From Ophioderma brevispina (Eukaryota; Echinodermata; Ophiuroidea; Amphilepidida; Ophiodermatidae), in contig JAMKCH010002913.1 in the NCBI GenBank assembly GCA_023653785.1, positions 1-64,000 of the forward strand: a stretch of DNA of 64,000 bases, given 5' to 3'. This document shows positions 13,307 to 24,524 of this stretch, one piece after another (positions within the stretch are counted from its first letter, which is position 1; each line of letters begins with the position of its first letter). Both the position numbers and the translations under genes were made by a program. A model generated the notes under the pieces. That model searched no databases. It was not told the DNA's origin and was given only the letters and a program-made list of their open reading frames with translations.

Positions 13307-15660
13307 ACGGGTGTCTAGAAACATAAGACCTAAGACCGAAGACCTACGACCAAAGACCTAAGACATAACACGCAAATATGACAGATATAAAAAAAATAAA
13401 AAAAATAATGTCTTATGTCTTCGGCTTATGTTTTCCAACACCCTATAGGTGTCTGGAAAACAAAGACCTAAGACATAAGACTAAAAAATTACTTCGTCGT
13501 AGAACAAAATCGATGTCTATGTCTTCGTCTTTGTTTTCCAATCCGTGTGTGTGTGTCTGGAAAACCATGACCTAAGACCATAAAGACTAAAAAATTTACT
13601 TATCGTGAACAAAATCGATGTCTTATGTCTTCGGTCTTTTTGTTTTCATATCCGTGGTGTTGGTGTCTGAAAACAAGACTAAACACAAGACTAAAAAAAA
13701 TATCTGAGTCGTAATAAACAAAATCGATGTCTTATGTCTTCGGTCCTTTTGTTTTTCCAGATCCGTGTGTGGTTGTCCTTGAAAACAAAGACCTAAGACA
13801 TAGACTCACAAAATACTACTTAGATCCGTAGACCCAAATCGATGTCTTATTTCTTGGGTCTTTGTTTTCCAGATCCTGTGTGGGGTGTCCTGAAAACAAA
13901 GACCTAAGACATAAACCAACAAATTACTTAGCGTAGACCCAAACGATGTCTATTTCTCGGTCTTTGTTTTCCAGATAATCCGTGTGTTGGGTGTCTGGAA
14001 AACAAAGACCGAAGACATAAGACCAAAAAATTACTTAGTCGTAGACAAAATCGATGTCTTATGTCTTCGGTCTTTTGTTTTTTCCCAGATCCGTGTGTGG
14101 GTGTCTGGAAAACAAAGACATAAGACGTAAGACTCCAAATAGTCGTAGAACAAAATCGATGTCCTATAAGTCTTTCGTCTTTGTTTTCCAGATCCGTGTG
14201 TGGGTGTCTGTAAAACACAGACCTAAGACATAAGACTAAAAAAAATACTTAGTCGTGACAAAATCGATGTCTTATGGCTTCGGGCTTGATTTCCAGAGCC
14301 GTGTGTGGGTGTCCTGGAAACAAAGACATAAGACATAAGAATCAAACATTACTTAGTCGTAGAACAAAATCGATGTCTATGTCTTCGGTCCATTTGTTTT
14401 CCATATCCGTGTGTGGGTGTCCGGAAAACAAAACCTAAGACATAAGACTAAAAAATTACTTAAGTCGTGGAACAAAATCGATGTCTTATTTCTCTTTCTT
14501 GTCTTTGTTTTCCAGATTCGTGGGTGGGGGGTCTGGAACCAGACCTTAAGACATAAGACTCACAAAATAGTCTTAGAACAATCGATTCTTATGTCTTCGG
14601 TCTTTGCTTTTCCAGATCCGTGTGTGGGTGTCTGGAAAACAAAGACCTAGACATAAGACTAAAAAAAATACTTAGTCGTTGGAACAAATCGATGTCTTAA
14701 TGTCTTTCGTCTTTGTTTTCCATATCCGTGTGTGGTGTCTGGAAACACAGACCTAAGACTAAGACTAAAAAAAAATCCTAGTCGTGAACAACCGCTCGAT
14801 GTCTTATGCTTTCGGTCTTTGTTTTTCCAATCCGTGGGGGGTGTCTGGAAAACCAAGACCTAAGATCATAAGGACCAAAAAATTAACGTAGTCGTAGACA
14901 AAATCGATGTCTTAATTAGTCTTCGTCTTTGTTTTCCAGATCCGTGTGTGGGTGTCTGGAAAACAAAGACCTAAACTAATAAGACCAAAAAATTACTTAG
15001 TCGTAGACAAAATCGATGTCTTATGTCTTCGGTCTTTTGTTTTCAGATCCGTGTTTGGGTGTCTTGGAAACAAAGACCTAAGACTAAGATTCACAAAATA
15101 CTTATTCGTAGAACAAAAAATCGATGTCTTATATCTTCGGTCTTTGTTTTCCAGATCCGTGTGTGGGGTCTGGAAGAAACAAAGACCTAAGACATAAGAC
15201 TCAAAAATAGTCTTAGAACAAATCGATGTCTTATGTCCTCGGTCTTTGTTTTCCAATTCCGTGTGTGGGTGTCTGGAAAACAAAGACCTAAAGACTAAAA
15301 AAATACTTTGTCGTATAACAAAATCTGATGTCTTATGTCTTCGGTCTTGTTTTCCAGATCCGTTTGTGGGTGTCTGGAAAACAAAGACCTAAGACTAAAA
15401 AAAAGACTTAGTCGTATAACAAAATCGATGTCTTATGGCTTCGGTCTGTGTTGTTCCAGATCCGTGTGTGGGAATCTGGAAAACAAAGACCTAAGACAAT
15501 AGCTCCAAAAATAGCCTTTGAACAAAATCATGTCTGGTCTGTCCTTCCGGTCTTTGTTTTCCCCAGATCCGTGTGTGGGTGGGTGTCTGAACACAAAGAA
15601 CCTAGACCTAAGACTCAAATCTGACAGATATAAAAGATCTCAATGTCAATTAGAACAATA
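13307..15660 (+). repeat. Array 1: 21 copies of a 107-bp hairpin unit (left foldback arm)
   Basis: About 21 copies of a unit near 107 bp lie in tandem. Each unit is itself a hairpin. The arm GTCTTATGTCTTCGGTCTTT, continuing to GTTTTCCAGA, pairs with TCTGGAAAACAAAGACC, continuing to TAAGACATAAGAC, across a 14-base loop TCCGTGTGTGGGTG. Units are joined by an A-rich linker and CTTAGTCGTAGAACAAAATCGATG. The outer end is ACGGGTGTCTAG. The outermost hairpin alone has the centre CACCCTATAGGTG. The array fades at the inner side into TGACAGATATAAAAGATC. Copies vary mostly by small indels. Open frames here come from the repeat. Confidence 0.92.
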
Positions 15661-16003
15661 CTGAATTAAGAGAAAGCTAATCAAATCAACTTATTTATCA
15701 ATTTGAGATTTAGATGAAAAATTTTGGGGGGGGTCTATATGCTCTTTTAAACTACCATTTACTTTATTATAGATCATTTAATGTTTACTTTTTAATTTGT
15801 AATTTTTGTTGAATGTGTACATGTAAGTCGGGTAATGCCGACTCACCATTCGATTGAAGGCAATAAGTCCATGGTACAACAAGGTTGGTCAAGATAATCA
15901 TATCAATCAAAAGTAAGCAAAACTCTAACTAATATACACATTTTTTTCTTCTGGTGAATTTTGTATTCTCGTTCCTTTTCAATCAACCCCCTGTGTCATG
16001 ATT
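15661..16003. other. Spacer between array 1 and the piggyBac-like element
   Basis: AT-rich sequence with a G run near 15724. No gene or repeat boundary is recognised. Confidence 0.45.
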
Positions 16004-17120
16004 TTAACACTTAAGTGACCGGGGGGGTCGATGGACCCCCCAAATGGTGTTTCCTTCTCGCTGACCGGCCTTTATACGCTTGGGATTTGGCGCCGATTTT
16101 TTTTTTTGTCAGTGTCGGCTTTTAAGTGTGCTTCTTCATACCAAAATAATTAAAATCGGCCAAAGCCGTTAAAATTGAGTTAATTAGTGGGGGTCCCATT
16201 GACCCCCCCCCTTGGGCACTAACGGAAGTCATCGAGAATATTTTTAAAAATAAGAATAAGAAAACCGAGAACCAAAGCAATTTTTTTTGCTGATAGAGTT
16301 CACACATACAGTTAAAGACACTATCCAGTGATTTGAAAATATGTGAATTTGCATGCATAGCTTCAAAGTGCAGGATAAGTCTTGTAGATTCTCATAAGTT
16401 ACTTCCTTTTCCAGCTGTAGAATTGAAAGAAAAGGAATAAAAACGGCAGTGTTCCAAGAGACAATTCTCCATTCAATTACGTGTTTAGTAAGTGTCCCGT
16501 TCGGACAGTATGACTAAAATTTCCGATTCTGGCCTTATAAGGTTGCTTTGGCTTATCATATTTGCAGGGTATGTAGGATACCTGTACTTGTACGTAACAT
16601 GCAAATCTGATTTTTGATGATTTTTTTTCGATTTGCTGATTTAGCAATCACTGATAGTGTCTGTAACAATTAAAATAATTACCCTATATTGCTGAAAACA
16701 ATTCATCATGTGACTTTGCCAAACCTTTGAACTTCTATGGGCAAATGACGTGTATTTTGCAACATCCTACAATCAGGAGTCCCAAAAACGGTTGTTTTGT
16801 GTTAAAAAAATATATGTAATTTAGGTCTTCTCGAATAATATCAACATAAAAAGGTTTAATTGTGTTATGTAGAGGCAAGGCTCATATGAATTGTCCGTCT
16901 TTTTTCCCCATTTCGCATGTTTTGAAACAATGTTGTGGCCCTAATTTGTCAGCCAAAATACCAAATTTCATTTTTTATTGCTGATTTGGCGGGTTTGTCT
17001 TATGACCCTTCCCATTGGTATGATTTTGTGCAAAAATTCTCGTCATGAAAGTGTTTCCTTAGGGGGGATGGAACCCCCCTTGGCACAACGGGAGTGAAAA
17101 CCCTGGTCCTTAAGTGTTAA
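16004..17120. mobile_element. piggyBac-like non-autonomous element with TTAA target sites
   Basis: TTAA lies on both sides, at 16004-16007 and 17117-17120. Just inside are inverted ends: CACTTAAGTGACCGGGG on the left, and on the right, read from outside, CACTTAAGGACCAGGG. Just inside each end is a palindromic run around GGGGTC and GGACCCCCC. Interior sequence is AT-rich and encodes no transposase that I can recognise, so the roughly 1.1-kb body is a deletion derivative. TTAA target duplication is the hallmark of the piggyBac superfamily, but Kolobok-type elements also use TTAA, so the assignment is probable only. A diverged part of the same interior recurs at about 38460-38770. Confidence 0.72.
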
Positions 17121-17299
17121 TTGTGAAGGAACCTTAGTCCTATTAAACTATTTAAAAACCCGCTTTCTCTCATCTCTTGTAGAACTGATATGTCCATCCA
17201 GAAATATAACACTGTATGAATATTCATTTTCACTAAAAGTGTTTTTTTGTAATTCTCGTCGAGAATGTGCGAGATTCCATATTGGTCAGTTTACATTTG

Positions 17300-17672
17300 G
17301 AATTAAGGTGCATTTCAAGATTTCAGCACCTTCTGTTTATTTACTATCACTAGAGATCCTTGAGAAAAAGCTTATTCTCCAATTTGAAGCCCCTCATCCG
17401 ATCTTGCGGTTTTTGTGTTATGAGCATTTACCCTCGTTTCCAAGGTCCCATAGGCTACTGTGCTGTAATTTCTTGTCCGTTTACGGACAGAAATAAACAA
17501 AACAAAAAAAAAAAATTGTGATTTTTTTCTCACCGAGTGGACCGATTTTGCACGTAAGATAAGGCACACATAAACGAAGGCTACCGGTTCATATGATTAA
17601 TAAAAATCTCAAGATTTTTTAGCTAAGTCGGGGGGACGAGCTCTGTGGATCACGAAATGCCCCTTTAAGTCC
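17300..17672 (+). mobile_element. MITE copy 1, ends like TTAAAGGGGCATTTCGTGAT
   Basis: This roughly 370-bp segment has inverted ends. The left is TTAAGGTGCATTTCAAGATT, and the right, read inward, is TTAAAGGGGCATTTCGTGAT. It is matched in the opposite orientation by 18716-19036 over most of its length. Shared blocks include CACTGTGCTGTAATTTCT, TTTGCACGT followed by AAGAT or GAGAT, and GGTTCATATGAT. No coding capacity is seen. TTAA-like ends suggest a TTAA-targeting family, but the target duplication is not proven. Confidence 0.72.
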
Positions 17673-18715
17673 AAAGGCAGCTACACCATAGGTTGGTAAC
17701 ACGGTCCTCCCTCCTTTCGCAATATAGCGAAATCGCTCTGTTCGGGATTACCCTACTTTATTAATATTTTATATTGTAACATTTGTTGAATGCGTTTGTC
17801 AATGTGTGTTTGCAATTTTTTTATATTATTGTAACTAAATTATTCCCTGAAGGGCCGGAAACTTGTCAATTCACTCAACCAATCACTCAATAATCTTTCA
17901 TTCCATCAACATGAATCATCAATATTAAACAACAATATCAATCAATCAATCATCAATCAACTGTGATTATTCGTTTAAAAAGATTTCGAGAAGGAGATCC
18001 ATGAGTTTTAATGTATATGTGTTAAGCAATATTATCACATTTTTTGAGGGCGGGCGCCCCCAATTTTTCAAAATTTGGAGATTTTTATCACTGTTTGCAT
18101 GTAACTGGCTAGTAAACTAATACCTGTGAATGGTTAATCTCGAAAATGTCTATGGGTCACAAACGAAGTATTTTGTACTAAGAATAATTATTATCGGGTG
18201 TCCCCGATAATAATTCAACTGCCTTTGCTGGAAACGGGCCTTTCAAGTGTGAATAGCCGGGAATAGCGCCATGTACGTGTCTACGCTCTTAAGTTGGTTT
18301 TAATATTCGGGCAAGTCAAGTTAGAGGTTTATTCCTCGAGGTGGCACTATTTCACATCATGGACGGACATAAAGGGAACTAGCATTTCCAGTTCTGGCCG
18401 TTAGTCCAATCGGGAATCCCAATTTCTAATTACAAAAAAATCGCTATTTTGGGGTGTTATAAATACGCATTTTTTTTAGCATTCTCGTTCGGCAGGTATA
18501 GTTTCTAGACAATTACCACGTAACTGTGCAAAAATAGCAAAGTTTGAAAATGGGGGCGCTCTCAAAAATGTGCCATTATTGCTTTTAATTCAATTCCCAG
18601 GCCATTCCAACCAATTAAAGGCAATATTGAAAAAAATCAAACTGTATAAACATCATTTGTACATCCTACACGTTATCATGCATGTTTTATCAATGTAATG
18701 TTAATGATTGTTTTA
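17673..18715. other. Spacer between the two inverted MITE copies
   Basis: About 1.04 kb without a gene. 17870-17965 is a simple AATC-rich tract. A perfect 13-bp hairpin lies at 18186-18215: AATTATTATCGGG, then loop TGTC, then CCCGATAATAATT. A mostly T-rich remainder shows nothing else that I can name. Confidence 0.5.
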
Positions 18716-19036
18716 AAGGGGATTTCGTGATCCACAACCTTGCCCCCCCGACTTACCAAAAAATTGAGATTTCAATATCATATGAACCTTTAGCCTTTGT
18801 AAATCACTGACCTAATCTCACGTGCAAAGTCGGCAATCGCTCGTCTTTACTGGCCATAAGCGGACAGAAATTACAGCACAGTGGCTAATGGGACCATGGG
18901 AAACAAGCAATTGCTGATAACGCAAAACCGCAATATCGGGATCACCTCACATTTTGTGAATAAGCTTTCTTACAGAGATATCTAGTGAATAGTAATAAAA
19001 CAGAAGGGGCTGAAATCACGACATAACCCTTTAATA
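18716..19036 (-). mobile_element. MITE copy 2, inverted relative to copy 1
   Basis: Read on the minus strand this matches 17300-17672 in order. It starts with a TTAAAGGG end followed by GTCGTGATTTCAG, and continues with the CACTGTGCTGTAATTTCT block. It then has TTTGCACGTGAGATTAGG and GGTTCATATGATATTG, and ends GGATCACGAAATCCCC. The two copies about 1 kb apart in opposite orientation could also be read as the long inverted termini of one 1.7-kb element. I prefer two MITEs because each copy has its own inverted ends. Confidence 0.72.
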
Positions 19037-19397
19037 AAACATGGACTATTTCTTGACAATTTACTTTGTAACCTGCCGCGCAACCAGAACCGTTTCCGTC
19101 GGAACACATTTTATGTGAAAATAACTCCCAATTCAGGTTTGTGGTTAGCAGTACTGATAATCTATTTTGGGAATATTTTGTGAGTTTGCTATATTAAAAT
19201 GATGCTTGTGCCACCAATCTCTGTCGCTGGCAATGGGGCGCTTTTTAATAAAGCGCCCTTCAAGAGACTGACCTTTTTTTTCCTTTATTCTGATGAGGCA
19301 TTGATCTACTTCTTCGGTCTTACGTTTCCAGATGCTATATATTGTGTCTAAACCTAAACCAAACCTAAACACGAATTAACAATAAAGGGAAGGGGCA

Positions 19398-19805
19398 GTG
19401 ATTCACCCGAACATGTTCCCTCGTGAGCGCTGCCTAGTCCAGAGCCAAGTTGTGATTTTCATTGTGCGTAATAAGGAGACATGTAGCGTATTCTGTCACA
19501 ATATAAAAACCTACGGTTATTTACAACTCATGACATACGGATCTCCTGAATGTGCATTACGAGAGCCGGTCTATGAATATGAAAGGGGTAGCCACAATTT
19601 TCGCACCCACTGCAGGGCTGCACATCAGTTAATTTCAGCAGCATTGACGGATAAATTGTTTGCCCATAAAGACACGCAAAATGGCGAACTAGAAAAATTG
19701 TCACTGTCAGAGCCCCTGCCAGATATCGATCACCTTTCAGCTCCTTCTAAGTTATTGTTTAACAAAGGCGGACCAAAGGTTGATTTTATTTTATTTAATG
19801 CTTAA
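19398..19805 (+). CDS. Unidentified 135-codon open frame between hairpin arrays
   Basis: This is the longest open frame in the window that is not an obvious repeat shadow or retroelement piece: ATG at 19398 to TAA at 19805, 135 codons. The product is hydrophilic and ends in an acidic, Leu/Ser-rich stretch around residues 98-117, then a short hydrophobic tail. Four Cys lie in the first half (residues about 12, 29, 33 and 52), then CRAAH near residue 73, but no zinc-finger spacing that I recognise. It ends 17 bases before array 2. I cannot assign a family. It could be a captured exon, a transposase remnant or chance. Confidence 0.25.
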   Translation: MIHPNMFPRERCLVQSQVVIFIVRNKETCSVFCHNIKTYGYLQLMTYGSPECALREPVYEYERGSHNFRTHCRAAHQLISAALTDKLFAHKDTQNGELEKLSLSEPLPDIDHLSAPSKLLFNKGGPKVDFILFNA

Positions 19806-19821
19806 CCTGATTGATTGAATT

Positions 19822-21262
19822 ATAGACATCGATTTTGTTCTACGACTAAGTATTTTTTTTAGTCTTATGTCCTTAGGTCCTTTTGTTTTCCAGACCCCCA
19901 CACACGATCTGGAAAACAAAGACCGAAACTAAGACCTCGATTTTGTTCTACCGACTAAGTAATTTTTGGTCTTATGTCTTAGGTCTTTGTTTTCCAGACA
20001 CCCACACACGGAACTGGAAAAAAGACCAAATACATAAGACATCGATTTGTTCTACGACTAATTATTTTTTGGTCTTATGTCTTAGGTCTTTGTTGTCCAT
20101 ACGCCCACAACACGCCTACGGATCTGGAAACAACGACCGGAAGACATAAGAACCTCGATTTTTTTCTAAGACTATTTTTGAGTCTTATGTCTTAAGGTTC
20201 CTTGTTTTCCCAACACCCACACACGGATCTGGAAAACAAGACCGAAGACTATAAGACATCGATTTTTGTTCCACTACTAGTATTTTTTAGTCTTATGTCC
20301 TTAGGTCTTTGTTTTCCAGACACCCACAACCGGATATGGAAAAACAAAGAACCAAGACATAAGACATCGATTTTGTTATACGACTAAGTATTTTTTTTAG
20401 TCCTTATTTCTTAGGGTCTTGGTTTTCCAGACCCCCACACACGGCATCTGGAAAACAAAACCGAAGACATAAGACAAATCGTTGTTGTTCCACGACTAAG
20501 TATTTTTTAGTCCTATGTCGTATGTCTTTGTTTTCAGACAACCCACACACGATCTGGAAACAAAGACCGAAGACATAAGAACATCGATTTGTTCTACGAA
20601 CTAATATTTTGTTAATCTTATGCTTTAGGGTCGTTTGTTTTCCGGACACCCCACACACGGATCTGGAAAACAAAGACCGAAGACAGAAGACATCGATTTG
20701 TTCTACGACTAATTATTGTTTGTGAGTCTTATGTCTAGGTCTTTGTTTTCACAACACCACACACGGATCTGGAAAACAAAGACCGAAGACTGACATAAGA
20801 CATCGATTTTTGTTCTACGACTAAGTATTTTGTGAATCTTAGGTCTTAGTCTTGGTTTCCAGACACCCACACACTGATCTGGAAAACAAACGACCGAAGA
20901 CATCCGACAATCGATTTTGTTCTACGACTAAGTATTTTGTGAGTCTTATGTCTTAGGTCTTGGTTTTCCAGACACCCCACACCGGATCTGGAAAACAAGG
21001 ACCGAAGACATAAGACTAATCGATTTTGTTCCACGACTAATATTTTTTTAGTCTTAGTCTTAGTTCTTTGTTTTCCAGACATCCCACACCGATCTGGAAA
21101 AAAGACCGAAGACAGACGACATCGATTTTGTTCTACGACTAAGTATTTTGAGGAGTCTTTATGTCTTATGTTCTTAGTTTCCAGACAACCCCCACATCGT
21201 ATCTGTAAACATAAGACCGAAGACATAAGACATTAATTTATTTCTACGACTAATTATTTTTT
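19822..21262 (-). repeat. Array 2: about 13 copies of the 107-bp hairpin unit, inverted
   Basis: The same hairpin unit as array 1 is in the opposite orientation. On the plus strand it reads ATCGATTTTGTTCTACGACT, AAGTATTTTTTTAGTC, TTATGTCTTAGGTCTTTG, TTTTCCAGACACCCACACAC, GGATCTGGAAAACAAAGACC. Thirteen loop centres can be counted. The last linker is the variant AATTTATTTCTACGAC, which also occurs in the first linker of array 3. This suggests that arrays 2 and 3 were once continuous and were split by the 3.4 kb between them. Confidence 0.9.
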
Positions 21263-22328
21263 AACCAGCAATTCATTGATGGTTGTTGCTATCGAGAGCG
21301 GCATGTTCTTATTTTCTCTACTAGTCGGGGGGCGTTTTTATTGCATTTTTTGACGAAAGCTGCGCTATGAAGTCAAACATGGGGAATCTCGTGTGGGCTT
21401 TGATTTTTTAAAATTCAGTGACGGTGATCAGTTTGCGTACTTTGTATCTTTACTTGTCAATTTTTTGGACATCATTTGATGCGCGCTTTGTCTCTTTCTT
21501 ACTGAATGCTATTGGTTTATGTGTGCACCTATTACCGGTTCTAGTGGGGTTTTCTCGGCGAAATGAAACAAAAAAAGTGACATGTTTACCATACTACCAA
21601 GCATGCCAAAGGGCTTACCAGGGACTGAGGTCAAACACAAGTGGCCAGTTTCATTTGACTTGAATAGATTTAATGTAAACAAACCAACCAACAATCAACA
21701 TTTTTGCACGCCTTGAATTTGTTCACATGGAATGTGGGAAATGAATTGTGGTAAATGACTTAAACCTTGAGTTCTAATAATGAGAATGATTAAATTAATA
21801 CTATTTTTAAAGTTAACTTCTGTTTATTTACAATAAGAGGCTGACTTGGAATTTAAAAATATAAGATATGTTAAAACAATGTTTTGTTCAAATATTCCCT
21901 CTTCCTAAGGTACGTGTGACCATGGCCTGTTTGTTTAGTAAGGTCAATGCCTAAAGTGCTTACAACTTGAATTGAAACTTTCAATGTCAATTAGGAAATG
22001 TTTACTTGAAACGATGTATACCAGATGATCCAGAAAGCCCTTTTAGAAAGTTATGTTAATAACCGGCTCGGGATTGCAAACAAGTCTCAAAGAATAATCG
22101 GCAAAGTACGAAGAGAGAACCCAAATTGCCCTACATTAGTGATGTGTGTCTCTAAAGTGTTACTTACTCCATTGGTGCAAAGTGGATAGGCCTACAAGAT
22201 AATAACCTGTTTTGATTTGCAGTTTGCCTTTTTTGAATATTGCGCCTCATATTGCTATTAATGCAAAGTGTTAGGTTATAGATTATTTTAGTGCCGTGGT
22301 TGGGACTTGTTCCCACTGAACATTTCCC
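21263..22328. other. Non-coding stretch
   Basis: No gene, RNA or repeat is recognised. Short open frames near 21418-21663 have a hydrophobic N-terminus but no supporting context. Confidence 0.45.
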
Positions 22329-22745
22329 TAAAGGGGGCTTCAGACGCGGAGCCCTGTATTTTTTTCAGGGAAGCTTTATTTTAAAGAGCGCTATCTCATG
22401 ATGCAGTTTCTATGTTTGTAGTGGCTCCGTTTTCCAAGTTATGAGCCTTTAAAAGTTGACTTTAACTTCAACATTTTCATTTCAATATTTTTTTAAATCT
22501 CTTATGGACTTCGTTTCCTTACTGACATTCTTAAATGGGGGCTGTTATACGGCGGTGCCCTGTCAATTTTTTTACGGAAAGCTTTAATTTAAAGAGCTCT
22601 ATCTCATGAGGCGTTCATAATGAGGTAGGTGTCGCCGTTTTCAGTTTACGAACCTTTCAAGTTGACTTTTTTTACGTTCAACCTTTCATTTCATTCTTTT
22701 AAAAAAATGCAAATGGACTAAGTTCCTACTGAGTTCCTTAATTTG
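22329..22745 (+). repeat. Diverged direct duplication, ~208-bp period
   Basis: Copy one (about 22329-22536) and copy two (about 22537-22745) share several blocks in the same order. These are GCCCTGT followed by a T-run, GGAAGCTTTATTTTAAAGAG or its variant, CTATCTCATGA, GTTGACTTT, CATTTCAT and GGACT followed by TTCCT. No coding frame is shared. Function unknown. Confidence 0.7.
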
Positions 22746-22924
22746 GAACTTTCACAATTGATCTTTAAGACAGTATCCCATTGGCGTGTGATCCGTCTGA
22801 GACCTAGGTAATGGCTCACTAATTTCAAAAAAAAATGGTCCCCTGATTCCAAGGTCAAATCTTCCCTGATTCCAAATCAAATCTCCCTATTCCAAGATCA
22901 AATCTCCCTATTTTCCAAATCGTC

Positions 22925-23830
22925 AATGTTGCCAAGCTCTGGAACGGTCATTCAGGGTCGTTATTGGATAACGTTGGCCGTGCTTTTGAGGGCCAGGGGT
23001 CATTTTGGGTGTCAAAGGTCATCCAGGGGTCGTATCGCGTTCTTGGATATATGGATATTATTTTGGATGGTGGTAGTTTTGCCATACAAGTTTTGGATCA
23101 CGTTTTCGAGGGGTCATTGGGGGTCAAGTCATTCAAGGGATCGTTTTTTTTCGGTAGCTTGGCCGTGCTTTTACCTTATGGATATGAGTTTTGATGTGGT
23201 GGTTAGAGTTTCTACGCTACAAGTTTGTGGTCACATTCAGGGGTCATTTTGGGTCACAGTCATCTAGGGGTCGTTATCGGTACTTGGCCGTGCTTTGATA
23301 TATGATGAGTTTTGTATGGTGGTAGTTTTGCCGTACGAGTTTGTGGTCATGTTTTCGAGTCCAGGGGTCAATTTTGGTGTCAAGGGCATCCAGGGGTCAT
23401 TATCTTGTCGTGCTTTGATATATGGATATGAGTTTTGGTAATGTGGGTAGAGTTTTGCCATAACAAGTTTTGTGATACGTTTTTGGAGGGGTCATTTGGG
23501 GGTCAAAGGTCATCAGGTGATCGATTTTGGAGTCGCTTGGCCGTCTTTTACGTATGGATATGAGTTTTGATGTGGTGGTAGTTTTTCACCGTACAACAGT
23601 TTTGTGGTCACGTTTTCGGGGGCCTTTTTGGATCAAAGTCTTTCCCGGGGTCGTTATCGGTACTTGCCGGGCTTTGACCATGGATATAGTTTTTTTTGTA
23701 TGTTGGTAGAGTTTCGCCGTACTTGTTTTGTGGTCACGTTTTCGATGGGTTATTTTGGGTCAAAGCTATAATAGGGCCATATTGGGTAACTTGGCCTTGC
23801 TTTCCAAAAAAAAAGGATACCCATGGCTTT
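22925..23830 (+). repeat. Minisatellite, ~125-bp unit, about seven copies
   Basis: The repeating phrase is GGGGTCATTTTGGGTCAAAG, then GTCATCCAGGGGTCG, CTTGGCCGTGCTTT, ATATGGATATGAGTTTTG, GTGGTAGTTTTGCCGTAC and GTGGTCACGTTTTCGAG. Copies are imperfect with many indels. The open frames of 76 and 113 codons inside are repeat shadows. The array sits inside the 13.3-25.5 kb foldback region, between arrays 2 and 3. Confidence 0.85.
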
Positions 23831-24520
23831 GTCGTATGGATATGAAGCACCTGGGCACTAATTAGTCAAATACATTCCAGTATACTCATCTAGCAGGTAT
23901 CTCACTAGTGTGGTCATCGTGGGTCATTCAAGATCAAGGTCACATGGTGTAAACATTGTGTTTGGTGTATGGACATGAACCTTGATGCCAAAAATCTTTA
24001 AGTTCATAAGGTCATCCACAGGGTCATCCAAGGTCAAAGGAGGTCAAATGGGTAAACTTTAATGTATCCAGGTGAAACTTGGGTGGGTGCGGGGGCGGGG
24101 GCGATTGTGTTGATGAAAATTTTAAAGCTCGATGATCAAAGGACATCAGGGGTCATTCAAGGCAAATGAACCGCAAAACTTAGAGTCTCAATCCATGTGA
24201 TCGCAAAACCGGTGATTTCCACTCCAAGGACCGCTAGTAAACTACTATCTAAGAAACCAACCGTCCAGCATCTTATATGGGATGCACAGAATGCCCACTT
24301 ATGGCCCATATGCCCTTTTGACCTCCAATGACCTACTTGACCTTTGACCCAACATTCAAACATTCTTCCAAGTTATATATAGCCCAAACTGCTCAGATAA
24401 CCACTGGGAATACCCATGGGCTATATGTCATTAACCTGTAAGTGACCCTTACATGACTATGACCCCACAACTATTCATTCCCTAACCATCCCAATTGATT
24501 GGTTTCTGCATCATTGATGC
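23831..24520. repeat. Degenerate GGTCA-rich sequence
   Basis: Short GGTCA and TGACC phrases continue from the minisatellite, for example GGGTCATTCAAGATCAAGG near 23930 and AGGTCATCCACAGGGTCATC near 24008. They later run in the opposite sense near 24325-24350. There is a G-rich tract near 24083-24105. Period is lost and no gene is seen. Confidence 0.45.
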
Positions 24521-24524
24521 ACTC

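Noticed and set aside
13378..15618. Many 60-96-codon frames across the hairpin arrays
   Set aside because: They translate the 107-bp repeat in different frames on both strands and change frame from unit to unit.
13307..15660. Possible CRISPR array (regular short repeats)
   Set aside because: The repeat fills the whole unit with no unique spacers. The unit is about 107 bp and self-complementary, and the context is eukaryotic with no cas genes.
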